Shown here: positions 24,591 through 32,367 of the stretch, one piece after another
Position numbering within the stretch: position 1 is the first letter of the stretch
Layout: each line of letters begins with the position of its first letter
Origin: Gemmatimonas sp.
GTDB taxonomy: Bacteria; Gemmatimonadota; Gemmatimonadetes; Gemmatimonadales; Gemmatimonadaceae
Direction of reading: 5' to 3'
Assembly: GCA_011390885.1 (NCBI GenBank)
Contig: JAABRO010000027.1
Span: forward strand, 1 to 38,947
DNA: 38,947 nucleotides
Notes under the pieces: model-generated
The model's input: only the letters and a program-made list of their open reading frames with translations
What the model was told of the DNA's origin: nothing
The model's database searches: none
Position numbers and translations under genes: made by a program

Positions 24591-25930
24591 TGCGCGCTCC
24601 CGCCGTGCAGCCCTGGGCCGTGGCCATCGCCGCGGCGCTCGCGTACACGGTGGGCGCGTCGAGCGTCCATGCGCAGCCCTCGCCGCGCGTGGACGGACGC
24701 GTCACGCTCACGCGCATCGGCCCCGGCAACCTGTGTGCGCAGGAGGAAGTCGAGGGCGCGCGTCTCGCCCAGCTCCCCGAGGGGTTCGCGCTACTGCGCA
24801 TGCGCAGCGAACTCGACGCGGCCGCGCGGCTCGAAACGGTGCGTCCGGTCACGGCGATCCAGACGCGCCAGCTGGCCCGCGTGCGGCGCGAAGTGGACTC
24901 GCTCTCCGAGCTGCTCGAGGCACTCGTGCTCGCCGCGCCGCGCCGCGAGATTGCACGTTCCGAGTTCGAGGCGCGCCGCTCCATGACGGCGCGCGTGCGT
25001 CAGCTCGCGCCGCAGGTGGACGCGGTGGTGGAGTCGGCGCTGCTGCGCGTGGCCGGTACGCCGTCGGCGGTGCCCGGCGGTTATCTCGGCGTGACCATGT
25101 CGAGCGTGCCGCTCCGCACGTCGCTGCAGTCGGGGTACATCGTGAGCTACTGCGACTACCCGGTGGTGGAAGCGGTGGACCCCGGGTCGCCCGCTGAACG
25201 CGCCGGGCTCGCGGCCGGCGACACGATCCTCGCCTTCAATGGGCGCGACGTGCGCTCCGGGATGGTGGACTACACCGCGCTGCTCGAGCCGAACGCCACG
25301 CTGCGCGTGCGCGTGCGTCGCGAGGGGCGCACGCGCGAGGCCTCGGTGCGCGTGGCACCACGCCCAACGCCGGTGCCGGTGCGCGTGTATGCGCGCACCA
25401 TGGTGGGGACGGCCACGACGGCACCGACTGGCGTCGCGGTGGCGCGCGCGCCGCAGCCCCCCGAACCGCCGCGCGCACTGGAACCGCTCCGCGGCGGGGT
25501 GGCGCGCAGCGGTGCGGTCAGCGTGGCCGCCGCTGCGCCCGAACCCCCGGGATTCCCTGGCGGCAACGTGTTCGTGCTCGAACGCGCGCAGACGGCCGCG
25601 CGCTCGACGCCGTCGCCGGTCATGTCGGCCATCTTCGCGAACGCGGACGACGCCCTCGTGGGCGGCGCGCAGCTGAAGACGCTCAGCGACGAACTGCGCG
25701 CGGCGCTGTCGCTGCCGGCCGGTGTACTCGTGCTGCAGGTGCTGCGCGGCACGCCGGCGGGCGACGGGGGGATGCGCGAGGGCGATGTGATCGTGTCGGT
25801 GAATGGAGCGCCGGTGCGCCGCGTGGATGATGTGCGCGGGGCGTTCGTGCAGGCACGCGAGCGGCGCGCGTTGGAGTTTCGTGTGGTGAGGAACGATGCG
25901 GCCGAGCGCACGGTGATGATGCGGTGGTAG
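24590..25930 (+). CDS. Exported protein with two PDZ domains
   Basis: Secreted or periplasmic protein of 446 residues without a visible protease domain. A signal peptide ends GASSVHAQ (about 29). A helical region (about 60-155) precedes PDZ1 (about 164-260: GGYLGVTMSSVP, VVEAVDPGSPAERAGLAAGDTILAFNGRDV). A proline-rich linker follows, and PDZ2 fills the C-terminus (about 345-446: GVLVLQVLRGTPAGDGGMREGDVIVSVNGAPV). No catalytic Ser/His set of HtrA is present. ATG 24590 overlaps the anti-sigma stop. PDZ proteins commonly read misfolded peptides in sigma-E-type pathways, so it may sense envelope stress for this sigma/anti-sigma pair; that is inference. Confidence 0.85.
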   Translation: MRAPAVQPWAVAIAAALAYTVGASSVHAQPSPRVDGRVTLTRIGPGNLCAQEEVEGARLAQLPEGFALLRMRSELDAAARLETVRPVTAIQTRQLARVRREVDSLSELLEALVLAAPRREIARSEFEARRSMTARVRQLAPQVDAVVESALLRVAGTPSAVPGGYLGVTMSSVPLRTSLQSGYIVSYCDYPVVEAVDPGSPAERAGLAAGDTILAFNGRDVRSGMVDYTALLEPNATLRVRVRREGRTREASVRVAPRPTPVPVRVYARTMVGTATTAPTGVAVARAPQPPEPPRALEPLRGGVARSGAVSVAAAAPEPPGFPGGNVFVLERAQTAARSTPSPVMSAIFANADDALVGGAQLKTLSDELRAALSLPAGVLVLQVLRGTPAGDGGMREGDVIVSVNGAPVRRVDDVRGAFVQARERRALEFRVVRNDAAERTVMMRW

Positions 25931-25935
25931 GGGGA

Positions 25936-26350
25936 CAGCTGCTCAGCTGCTCAGCTGGCCAGCTGCTCGGCTCGCATTCGCTGCGGCGCGGATCGCGGCT
26001 ACCTGCAGCGCTTCGTGATGCGCCTGCAGGTTGACAGCCCCGAGCGGTTTCAGCCGATCGGCTGAGCAGCTTACTGCGGCATTGCATCCGGTGCGTGCTT
26101 GCGGTGATGGCGTCGGCTCTCGCGCGGAGCGAGCGCTCGGCTGATCAGCCACGCCGCCTCCGGCGGCGCAGCTGGGTGGTGGCCACGGACTGGGCGTGGC
26201 GCGAGCACCAGCGGTGGCCATACCGCGATGGTGCAGGAAGCTGACCAGCTCATCAGCTGAAACGGCTCGGGGCTGTCAACCTGCAGTCGTTGCACGGACG
26301 CCCGAACGTGAGCGCTCACGCCGCCGCCGCGCGATGCCGCTGATCAGCTG
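25936..26350. repeat. Structured 420-bp intergenic repeat, copy R2
   Basis: Begins 5 bases after the PDZ stop with four perfect 8-bp units (CAGCTGCT CAGCTGCT CAGCTGGC CAGCTGCT). It carries the 31-bp inverted arms at 26024-26054 and 26256-26286 (one mismatch), the GCCGCCTCCGGCGGC hairpin and the ACGCCGCCGCCGCGCGATGC block, in the same order as R1. It abuts R3 head to tail. Confidence 0.85.
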
Positions 26351-26809
26351 CCCAGCCCGCCTCTGCTGCGGCGCCGATCGCGGCTCGGCGCGATGATCCG
26401 TGACGCGCCAGCAGGTCGTCAGCCCCGAGCCGTTTCAGCCGATCGGCTGAGCAGCTTGCTGCGGCATTGCATCTGGTGCGCGCCTGCGGTGATGGCGTCG
26501 ATTCTCGCGCGGAGCGAGCGCTCGGCTGATCAGCAACGCCGCCTCCGGCGGCGCAGCTGGGTGGTCGCCCCGCATCGGGCGCCGCCCGAGCACTTCCGGT
26601 GGCCGCACCGCGATGGTGCAGCAAGCTGCTCAGCTGGTCGGCTGAAACGGCTCAGGGCTGAATACCGGTAGTCGTCGCACGAACTCCCGACGTCGAGCGG
26701 TCAGGCCGCCGCCGCGCGATCCCGCTGGGCAGCTGACCAGCCGCTCAGCTTGAACGCCGCTCAGCTCATCAGCCGCTCAGCCACTCAGCCTATCAGCCAC
26801 TCAGCCCCC
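26351..26809. repeat. Structured 420-bp intergenic repeat, copy R3 (diverged)
   Basis: Direct-repeat neighbour of R2. It keeps GCCCCGAGCCGTTTCAGC and its inverse GCTGAAACGGCTC, the central hairpin and the GCCGCCGCGCGAT block, but the PstI-like outer part of the arms is lost. The right end dissolves into a longer 8-bp array that runs to the matrixin stop codon. It shares with R2 the variant TCGGCTGAGCAGCTT, so R2 and R3 probably arose from one another. Confidence 0.8.
26730..26809. repeat. 8-bp tandem array (CAGCNNNN, ten units)
   Basis: Ten consecutive 8-base units in strict register: CAGCTGAC, CAGCCGCT, CAGCTTGA, ACGCCGCT, CAGCTCAT, CAGCCGCT, CAGCCACT, CAGCCTAT, CAGCCACT, CAGCCCCC. The array ends directly at the stop codon of the minus-strand matrixin gene. 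The same 8-base period appears in the short arrays of R1 and R2. Confidence 0.8.
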
Positions 26810-27634
26810 TCACTCCCGCGCCGAGCCCGCCGGCACCGAGTACAGCAGCCGCACCGTCGCGCGATCCGCGTCGCTGAGACTACGCGCGCGCACTTTCGGG
26901 GCCATGATGTGTTCGGGATCGTCCACGTGGTCGAGCCCGAGCAGGTGCCCCACTTCGTGCAGGGCGATGGCGTGCAGCTGCCCTTCGCTCACCACATCGC
27001 CGCGCGGATGCGCGATGGCCAGGTCGATCTCGCCGCCCACGAGCCACGACGCGGTGTCGCGGCTCCAGATGGTGCGTCCGCTGATCCCCTGCGGAAACTG
27101 CGCCACGAAGCGCACCCGCACGTCGGCGTCGATCGAGTCGCGCACGTACGTGAAGCGTAGCGGAATGCCCGTGTCGGCCCACGCGTCGAATGCGTCACGC
27201 ACGGTGCGCGGAAAGTTCGGGTCCCACCCATCGAGCGTGCCGCCGTCGCCGATCCAGACGCGCAGCGGCGTGATGAGGCGCTCGGGCCAGCGCGTGAGCA
27301 CGGAGTCGCGTGCCGCGAGCAGGGCGTCGATGTAGGTGCCGGCCTGCTGCTGGGTGAGGCGGTCGCGCAGGTCGGCCGCGGGCCACGGCGCGGGGCGCGG
27401 GACGTCGGGCACGAAGTGCGAGCGCGCACTCGCGCGCTCTTCCGCGAGCCCTGCCGCGAACGCGATCGGCAGCGCCGCCGTGTCGCGATCGGGCACGGCG
27501 TTGTCGGCGCTCACGCGGCCGGCGAAGGCGAGGTCGCCGTGCTGCTCCGTTCCCTTCGACGCACTGGCCTGGATCGCCACGAACGTGGCGAGCGAGGCGA
27601 CAAGGGTGACGAGGAGCAGGTCGGTGGCCTTCAT
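26810..27634 (-). CDS. Matrixin-family (M10) zinc metalloprotease, exported
   Basis: Secreted metzincin protease of 274 residues. An N-terminal hydrophobic segment (LLLVTLVASLATFVAIQASA) is a signal or anchor. The catalytic domain (about 120-268) has the WxxxF-type matrixin start (PLRVWIGDG, FDAWADTGIPLRFTYV), the zinc motif HEVGHLLGLDH (H226, H230, H236) and the Met-turn HIMAPKV (M244). No cysteine-switch prodomain is evident. ATG 27634 lies 6 bases after the alpha/beta-hydrolase stop, suggesting an operon. The stop codon abuts the 8-bp repeat array. Confidence 0.9.
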   Translation of the reverse strand: MKATDLLLVTLVASLATFVAIQASASKGTEQHGDLAFAGRVSADNAVPDRDTAALPIAFAAGLAEERASARSHFVPDVPRPAPWPAADLRDRLTQQQAGTYIDALLAARDSVLTRWPERLITPLRVWIGDGGTLDGWDPNFPRTVRDAFDAWADTGIPLRFTYVRDSIDADVRVRFVAQFPQGISGRTIWSRDTASWLVGGEIDLAIAHPRGDVVSEGQLHAIALHEVGHLLGLDHVDDPEHIMAPKVRARSLSDADRATVRLLYSVPAGSARE

Positions 27635-27640
27635 GCAGCG

Positions 27641-28594
27641 TCAGGAGTCTGGGGGCGGATGCGGGTCGGGGCGCGCGAGGAACGCCTCGACGGCGCCGAA
27701 GAACGCCGCGGGGGCTTCCCAGAACGGATTGTGGCCAGCACCGGCGAGCGCGCGGAGTTGCACCGACACGCCGGCCAGCGACAGCACGTGCGCCGTGTGC
27801 TCCGCTTCGGTGATCGGGAGCACGTCGTCGCTGCCATGGAGGACGAGCGTGGCGGCGCGGAGGGCACCGACCCGGTCGGTCCAGTCGTAGCCGTCGCGGC
27901 GAAGCCGCGCAGCCACCGTCGCGCCCGTGACGCTCAGGGCCCGGAGCGGAACGGCGCGTCGGGCGAAGTCGGCGTCGGCGAAGTAGGCTGGAAAGAACGC
28001 CTGCGAGTAGTCGGCGTGGCGCTCCGGCACGGGTTCGACGAGCGTCGCGGGATCGAGGGCCGCCAGTCGCTCGGCGGCCTCCACCTGCCCGGTGTCGCGC
28101 AGCTGCGCGAGCCCCGCGGCGTGCAGCGGCGGCAGCCAGCGGCTGGTCACGCCGACCGCGTTTACCAGGACGAGGCGTCGCACGCCGGTCGGGTCCATCG
28201 CGGCGGCGAGCATGGCGATGCCGCCGCCCCAGGAGTGGCCGAGCACGTCCCAGCGCGCGAGACCGAGGGCGGAGCGAAGGGCCACGAGGTCGCCGGCGTC
28301 GAACTCGATGCGCGAGGCGGTGACGCCGGGCGCTGCAGACGACGCACCGCGACCGCGCTGATCGTAGAGCCAGACCTGCCGCGTGTGCGCGAGCGGCGCG
28401 AGCGCGGGCCAGAGCAGCGAGTGGTCGAAGAGCATGCCACCATTCACGCACACGAGGGGCGTGGTGCCGGGCACGGGCGGCGAATGCCACACCGCGAAGG
28501 TGAGGCCGCGCGTGGACACGTCGAGACGCGTGAGCGGCGGCGAGGGCGGCTGCGCGCGCCGGAACGCGAGCCAGCGCTCGCGGGCGCCGGTCAC
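27641..28594 (-). CDS. Alpha/beta hydrolase (proline iminopeptidase-like)
   Basis: Alpha/beta-hydrolase-fold enzyme of 317 residues. The oxyanion-loop region is VCVNGGMLFDHSLLWPAL, followed by YDQRGRGASS (typical of the S33/proline-iminopeptidase group). The nucleophile is Ser121 in LGHSWGGGIAML, the acid lies in LHGSDDVLPI, and the final histidine in AGAGHNPFWEAP. No signal peptide is seen, so it is cytoplasmic; the substrate is unknown. The start is GTG 28594. It lies 25 bases after the immunity-like gene and 6 before matrixin. Confidence 0.88.
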   Translation of the reverse strand: MTGARERWLAFRRAQPPSPPLTRLDVSTRGLTFAVWHSPPVPGTTPLVCVNGGMLFDHSLLWPALAPLAHTRQVWLYDQRGRGASSAAPGVTASRIEFDAGDLVALRSALGLARWDVLGHSWGGGIAMLAAAMDPTGVRRLVLVNAVGVTSRWLPPLHAAGLAQLRDTGQVEAAERLAALDPATLVEPVPERHADYSQAFFPAYFADADFARRAVPLRALSVTGATVAARLRRDGYDWTDRVGALRAATLVLHGSDDVLPITEAEHTAHVLSLAGVSVQLRALAGAGHNPFWEAPAAFFGAVEAFLARPDPHPPPDS

Positions 28595-28619
28595 GGCTTC
28601 GGTTGCACGGGGGCGTCGC

Positions 28620-28931
28620 TCAGAAGCGCGGCGTGCCGGGCACGCGCGGGGTATCGGGCGGGGCGCCCTCGGGGGGCGGTTCGTACGAATACGTCATGAG
28701 CAGCGCCACCACCCAGCCAACGAGCGTCCAGCCGAGCAGCAGGTTGATCGCCATGATCGTCCACTTCTTCCGGCGCTCTCGCCGGAAGGCGAGCAGCGTG
28801 GGCAGCACGTACATCATCGTGGACGTGACGATGATGACGGCGCCCTTGGCGATGCCGCCGCCGAGATAGCGTGACGTCGGCTCCTCGAGCTGCAACAGGG
28901 CGACGGCGAGCAGGAACGGCAGCGAGGGCAT
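28620..28931 (-). CDS. Small membrane protein of the superinfection-immunity family
   Basis: A 103-residue protein with three hydrophobic segments. The C-terminal half reads MMYVLPTLLAFRRERRKKWTIMAINLLLGWTLVGWVVALLM, matching the family first named from phage T4 Imm-type superinfection immunity (YLLPTIIA..R.....I...N..LGWT.IGW..AL). Bacterial members are widespread and mostly uncharacterised, so a phage-defence role is not implied. A proline-rich tail follows. ATG 28931 fits the first helix. It heads the small minus-strand cluster with the hydrolase and matrixin. Confidence 0.75.
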   Translation of the reverse strand: MPSLPFLLAVALLQLEEPTSRYLGGGIAKGAVIIVTSTMMYVLPTLLAFRRERRKKWTIMAINLLLGWTLVGWVVALLMTYSYEPPPEGAPPDTPRVPGTPRF

Positions 28932-28985
28932 GCGTGAGGTCGAGTGGGGACGAAGCGGTGGGCCGCAATGGGGCGTGGTGCCGAT

Positions 28986-29924
28986 TCACTCGGCGGGCGC
29001 GGGTGGTGCGACGCGTCGCACGAGCTGGAACACGTCTGGACGCGCGTAGTGTCCCGTCACGTCGAGGTCGAGCTTCGCGCGCACCGTCTCGCCGAGGTCG
29101 AGGTCGGCCACGAGCAGCGCGTCCTCGTCGTACACCGGTCCGGCGATGACTTCGCCATACGGGTTCACGATGCAGCTGCCTCCCCGCGTGATCACCGTGT
29201 CGGCGGGCACGTCGGGTTCGAGCGGATAGTCGGCGGGATAGTCGTGCCGCCGCGCGCACTGGTTGGCGGAGAGCACGAAGCAGCGCCCCTCCATGGCCAC
29301 GTGTCGCACGGTGGCGATCCACGACTCGCGACTGTCGGCGGTGGGCGCGAGCCAGAGCTGCACGCCATCCTCGTACAGCGCGGTGCGCAGCAGCGGCATG
29401 TAATGCTCCCAGCACACCGCTGCACCCAGCACGCCAACCGCGGTGGGCACGGCGCGCACCGACGCACCATCACCCTGCGCCCACACGATGCGCTCCGCTG
29501 CGGTGGGCACGAGCTTGCGGTGCACGTGCAGCAGCGTGCCGTCGGGACCGTACAGGCACACGCTGCAGTACAGCGAGCCGCCGGCGCGTTCGATCACGCC
29601 GATGGCCAGATGCAGCGCGTGCTCCTGCGCGATGGCGCCGAGCCGGGCGGCGTCGGGCCCTGAGAGGTCCACGCTCGAGGCCCAGTAACGCGCGTACCAG
29701 GCGCGACCGGCGTCGCTCCGGCTGCCGATCACGGTGCCGAAGGTGAGGCCGCGCGGATACGCGCTGACGAAGGCCTCGGGGAAGAGCACGAGCTCGGCGC
29801 CGCGCGCGGCGGCCGACGCCACGTGCGCGCGCACGCGGTCGAGCGTGGCGTCGAGGTCGAAGGCGACAGGCGCGGCCTGCACCACGGCCACGCGCACGGT
29901 GCGGGTCAGGGGCGGAAAGGGCAT
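28986..29924 (-). CDS. Carbon-nitrogen hydrolase, nitrilase type
   Basis: Cytoplasmic nitrilase-superfamily enzyme of 312 residues, predicted to convert nitriles to acids (or amides). The catalytic triad is E50 in LVLFPEAFVSAYP, K137 in VHRKLVPT and C171 in GAAVCWEHYMPLLR. The CWEHYMPLLR context and the HRKLxPT spacing are those of true nitrilases rather than amidases. The C-terminal region includes GGSCIVNPYGEVIAGP. ATG 29924 gives MPFPPLTRTVRVAVVQAAP. It lies 33 bases after cysM on the same strand and may be co-transcribed with it. Confidence 0.9.
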   Translation of the reverse strand: MPFPPLTRTVRVAVVQAAPVAFDLDATLDRVRAHVASAAARGAELVLFPEAFVSAYPRGLTFGTVIGSRSDAGRAWYARYWASSVDLSGPDAARLGAIAQEHALHLAIGVIERAGGSLYCSVCLYGPDGTLLHVHRKLVPTAAERIVWAQGDGASVRAVPTAVGVLGAAVCWEHYMPLLRTALYEDGVQLWLAPTADSRESWIATVRHVAMEGRCFVLSANQCARRHDYPADYPLEPDVPADTVITRGGSCIVNPYGEVIAGPVYDEDALLVADLDLGETVRAKLDLDVTGHYARPDVFQLVRRVAPPAPAE

Positions 29925-29957
29925 GCGGGGAATCTCGCCGACGGAGCCGCCCCGCGC

Positions 29958-30878
29958 TCAGCCGAAGAGGCCGGTGCTCAGGTAGCGATCGCCGCGGTCA
30001 CACACGATGAACACGATCGTGGCGTGCTCGACTTCCTGCGCCACGCGCAGTGCGATGGCGCACGCGCCCGCCGCCGATGGGCCGCAGAAGATGCCCTCGA
30101 CCTCCGCGAGGCGCCGGGCCATGGCCTCGGCCTCAGCCTGCGAGATCGCCTCGGTCCGGTCCACGCGCGCCGCGTCGAAGATGCGCGGCTGGTAGGCCTC
30201 GCCCCACTTCCGGATACCCGGGATTTGCGAGCCCTCGGCCGGCTGCGCACCCACGATCGTGATGTGCGGGTTCTGCTCCTTGAGGTAGCGCCCCGCGCCC
30301 ATGATGGTGCCCGTGGTGCCCATGGCGCTCACGAAGTGCGTGATGCGCCCGTTGGTGTCGCGCCAGATCTCCGGGCCGGTGGTCTCGTAGTGCGCGCGCG
30401 GGTTGTCGGGGTTGGCGAACTGGTCGAGCACGCGTCCCTCGCCGCGCGCCGCCATCTCGGCGGCCAGGTCGCGCGCGTATTCCATGCCGCCGGCCGAAGC
30501 TGGCGTGAGGATGAGTTCGGCGCCGTACGCGCGCATGGATGCCTGACGCTCGAGGCTCGCGTTGTCGGGCATGATGAGCGTCATGCGATAGCCCTTCATG
30601 GCCGCGATCATCGCGAGCGCGATGCCGGTGTTGCCGCTCGTGGCCTCGATGAGGCGGTCGCCCGGCTTGATCTCGCCGCGCTCCTCGGCGCGGCGGATCA
30701 TGGAGTACACCGGGCGGTCCTTCACCGACCCGCCCGGGTTGTTGCCCTCCAGCTTGCCCAGGATCACCGTGCCGCGTGCGGAGATCTCGGGGCCCGGCAG
30801 GCGCTGCAGGGGAACGAGCGGCGTATTGCCGATCGTGCGGTCGATGCTCGGGTAGTCGGGCGCTGCGTCAATGCTCAT
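29958..30878 (-). CDS. cysM: Cysteine synthase B (O-acetylserine sulfhydrylase)
   Basis: PLP enzyme making L-cysteine from O-acetylserine and sulfide or thiosulfate. The 306 residues read as CysM: IDRTIGNTPLVPLQRLPG, K53 in NNPGGSVKDRP (PLP lysine), EATSGNTGIALAMIAAMKGYRM, GRITHFVSAMGTTGTIMGAGRYLKEQNP and the terminal CDRGDRYLSTGLFG. ATG 30878 is preferred over the TTG two codons upstream. No CymR- or CysB-like site was recognised. Confidence 0.93.
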   Translation of the reverse strand: MSIDAAPDYPSIDRTIGNTPLVPLQRLPGPEISARGTVILGKLEGNNPGGSVKDRPVYSMIRRAEERGEIKPGDRLIEATSGNTGIALAMIAAMKGYRMTLIMPDNASLERQASMRAYGAELILTPASAGGMEYARDLAAEMAARGEGRVLDQFANPDNPRAHYETTGPEIWRDTNGRITHFVSAMGTTGTIMGAGRYLKEQNPHITIVGAQPAEGSQIPGIRKWGEAYQPRIFDAARVDRTEAISQAEAEAMARRLAEVEGIFCGPSAAGACAIALRVAQEVEHATIVFIVCDRGDRYLSTGLFG

Positions 30879-30929
30879 GCGCAATGAACGCGTGTCTGCG
30901 TCCCCGTGTTCACGCTCGGCTGGCGGTTG

Positions 30930-31475
30930 CTACCGATCCACGGGCGGAGTTGCGGTCACCGCCACCGACCCGTCCGGCGCGGTGCCGGTGCCGGTGCCGG
31001 TGCCGGTGGCGTAGGCGGACGCCGCTCCATGCGTATAGACAAGCGCACCACCGGAGTGACCGACGCGGTAGCCGGCCACGAGCAGCCCCAATGATCCCGC
31101 CGTGGCGAGGACGCGGGCGGTCGCGCCCACGCGACCGTTCAGCAGCCCCACGGCCGCGATACCGAGCACGCCCACCGAGAGCCACAGGAACTGGTCGGCG
31201 GCGTCCTCATGCGTGTCGAGCGCCGCGTCGGGGACCACTGCCTCGACAGCCTCCTCCTGGTCCTCGCCCGTCTCCATGGACGCCCAGGCGCTGACCGAGA
31301 GGGCGGCGAACATGGCAGCGGCTACGCCCCACGTGCGAAGCGGCCTGCCGCCGCGCTGCACGGCCACGAGTGCGACGATCGCGAAGACCGGGACGAGCAC
31401 CGCCATCGCCATCGGCAGGTGCACGACGGCCGGATGGAGCGGGGTGGGAATGAGGGAACCGAGCTGGGCGAGCAT
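30930..31475 (-). CDS. DUF2231-like multi-pass membrane protein
   Basis: Inner-membrane protein of 181 residues. It opens MLAQLGSLIPTPLHPAVVHLPMAMAVLV; the LHPxxVHLPIA motif and four hydrophobic segments (about 18-40, 50-66, 98-112, 120-135) are typical of DUF2231 proteins, some of which are thought to bind heme. Between helices 2 and 3 is an acidic stretch (ETGEDQEEAVEAVVPD). The C-terminus has a Gly-Thr repeat from a hexanucleotide tandem. ATG 31475 has AGGAGG six bases upstream. It is divergent from the LuxR-type gene; the gap contains the first operator pair. Confidence 0.75.
   Translation of the reverse strand: MLAQLGSLIPTPLHPAVVHLPMAMAVLVPVFAIVALVAVQRGGRPLRTWGVAAAMFAALSVSAWASMETGEDQEEAVEAVVPDAALDTHEDAADQFLWLSVGVLGIAAVGLLNGRVGATARVLATAGSLGLLVAGYRVGHSGGALVYTHGAASAYATGTGTGTGTAPDGSVAVTATPPVDR
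30981..31010. repeat. Hexanucleotide tandem (GGTGCC) in the DUF2231 gene
   Basis: Four exact GGTGCC units and one GGTGGC encode the alternating Gly-Thr tail of the DUF2231-like protein. Unit changes preserve the frame. Confidence 0.8.
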
Positions 31476-31554
31476 GTGTGCCTCCTGGCAACCAGGGCCG
31501 GGTGAATCCCGACTCCTCGCCAGAATCATCGCGCTGCCTGGCGCCGCAGCCCAT

Positions 31555-31596
31555 CCGACATGTGTCGCAACGTGATGCGCCTGCGGCACTTGTCGG
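31555..31596. promoter_or_regulatory. Paired operator-like sites upstream of the LuxR-type gene
   Basis: Site 1 CCGACATGTGTCGC (31555-31568) and site 2 in inverse orientation, CCGACAAGTGCCGC on the minus strand (31583-31596), have centres 28 bases apart. The centre of site 1 is the palindrome CGACA-TG-TGTCG. Site 2 ends 56 bases before the ATG at 31653. A second pair with the same motif and spacing precedes the Rieske gene at 32368. A further palindrome CCGGCA-GT-TGCCGG lies at 31603-31616. Confidence 0.55.
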
Positions 31597-31652
31597 AGAT
31601 CTCCGGCAGTTGCCGGATGGCGCGAAACGGCGTCTGGCCCGATCGTTCGGCC

Positions 31653-32204
31653 ATGAAACCCGTCCAGGATGCCGACGCGGACGAGCGTCGCCTTCGCCCC
31701 CTCGTCCTCGCGATTCTCGTCGTCGTGGTGCTCGGCGGCGCCTTCGACCTGTACATGGATGCGCCGGACGACCTGCTCTCGGCGCACGTGCTGATCGAGG
31801 TGGCGCTGATGCTGATCAGCGCGACGGTGGCGGTGGTCCTCTGGCGCGCGTGGCGACGCACGGCGCGGCAGTTGACGGACACCCGGCAGTCCCTCGAGGC
31901 GTCGCAGGCCGACCGCGAGGCCTGGCGCGCGCGGGCGGAGCAGGCGCTGCACGGACTCGGGCAGGCCATCAACGAGCAGTTCGAGGCCTGGGCGCTGACG
32001 CCGAGCGAGCGTGAGGTGGCGCTCCTGCTGCTCAAGGGGTACGGGCACAAGCAGGTGGCCGCGCTCACCAACCGAAGTGAGCGCACGGTGCGGCAGCACG
32101 CGGTGTCCGTGTACAACAAGTCGGGGCAGGGCGGACGCGCCGAGTTGGCAGCGTTCTTCCTCGAAGGGCTGATGCTGCCGGCGCCACGCGCGAACGAGCC
32201 GTAG
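31653..32204 (+). CDS. Membrane-tethered LuxR-type (GerE) transcriptional regulator
   Basis: A 183-residue protein combining two membrane helices (about 14-33 and 45-63) with a coiled-coil-like linker (about 65-110, RQLTDTRQSLEASQADREAWRARAEQAL) and a C-terminal LuxR helix-turn-helix (about 120-178: LTPSEREVALLLLKGYGHKQVAALTNRSERTVRQHAVSVYNKSG). No receiver domain is present, so the signal would be sensed in or near the membrane. ATG 31653 is chosen; longer starts at 31560 and 31617 run into the operator-like region. It lies between the DUF2231 and Rieske genes and is a candidate regulator of both. Confidence 0.85.
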   Translation: MKPVQDADADERRLRPLVLAILVVVVLGGAFDLYMDAPDDLLSAHVLIEVALMLISATVAVVLWRAWRRTARQLTDTRQSLEASQADREAWRARAEQALHGLGQAINEQFEAWALTPSEREVALLLLKGYGHKQVAALTNRSERTVRQHAVSVYNKSGQGGRAELAAFFLEGLMLPAPRANEP

Positions 32205-32242
32205 CGCCGAGGTGGGGCCGCTCCGTCATCCGCCGGATCTGC

Positions 32243-32283
32243 GCGACAGGTGACGCGAATCGGGCGCGCGGGACACATGTCGG
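32243..32283. promoter_or_regulatory. Paired operator-like sites upstream of the Rieske gene
   Basis: GCGACAGGTGACGC (32243-32256) and GGGACACATGTCGG (32270-32283; complement CCGACATGTGTCCC) repeat the motif found at 31555-31596, first site forward and second inverse, with centres 27 bases apart. The pair ends 84 bases before the Rieske ATG. ATCCG-C-CGGAT lies just upstream (32229-32239). Confidence 0.55.
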
Positions 32284-32367
32284 ATGGTTCCGCCGTCGCG
32301 TTCCGGACAAGCTGGAGGTGAGCCAGCGGGATCGTCCCGCGGCTCCCACCCGCACCGGAGCTCCATC

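Noticed and set aside
26730-26809. 8-bp array as a CRISPR-like repeat
   Set aside because: Units are 8 bases and contiguous with no spacers; there are no cas genes in the window.
28620-28931. Prophage remnant suggested by the superinfection-immunity-like protein
   Set aside because: No other phage gene, integrase or att-like repeat is nearby, and this family is common in ordinary chromosomes.
30981-31010. GGTGCC tandem as a phase-variation switch
   Set aside because: The unit is six bases, so gain or loss keeps the reading frame; it can only lengthen the Gly-Thr tail.
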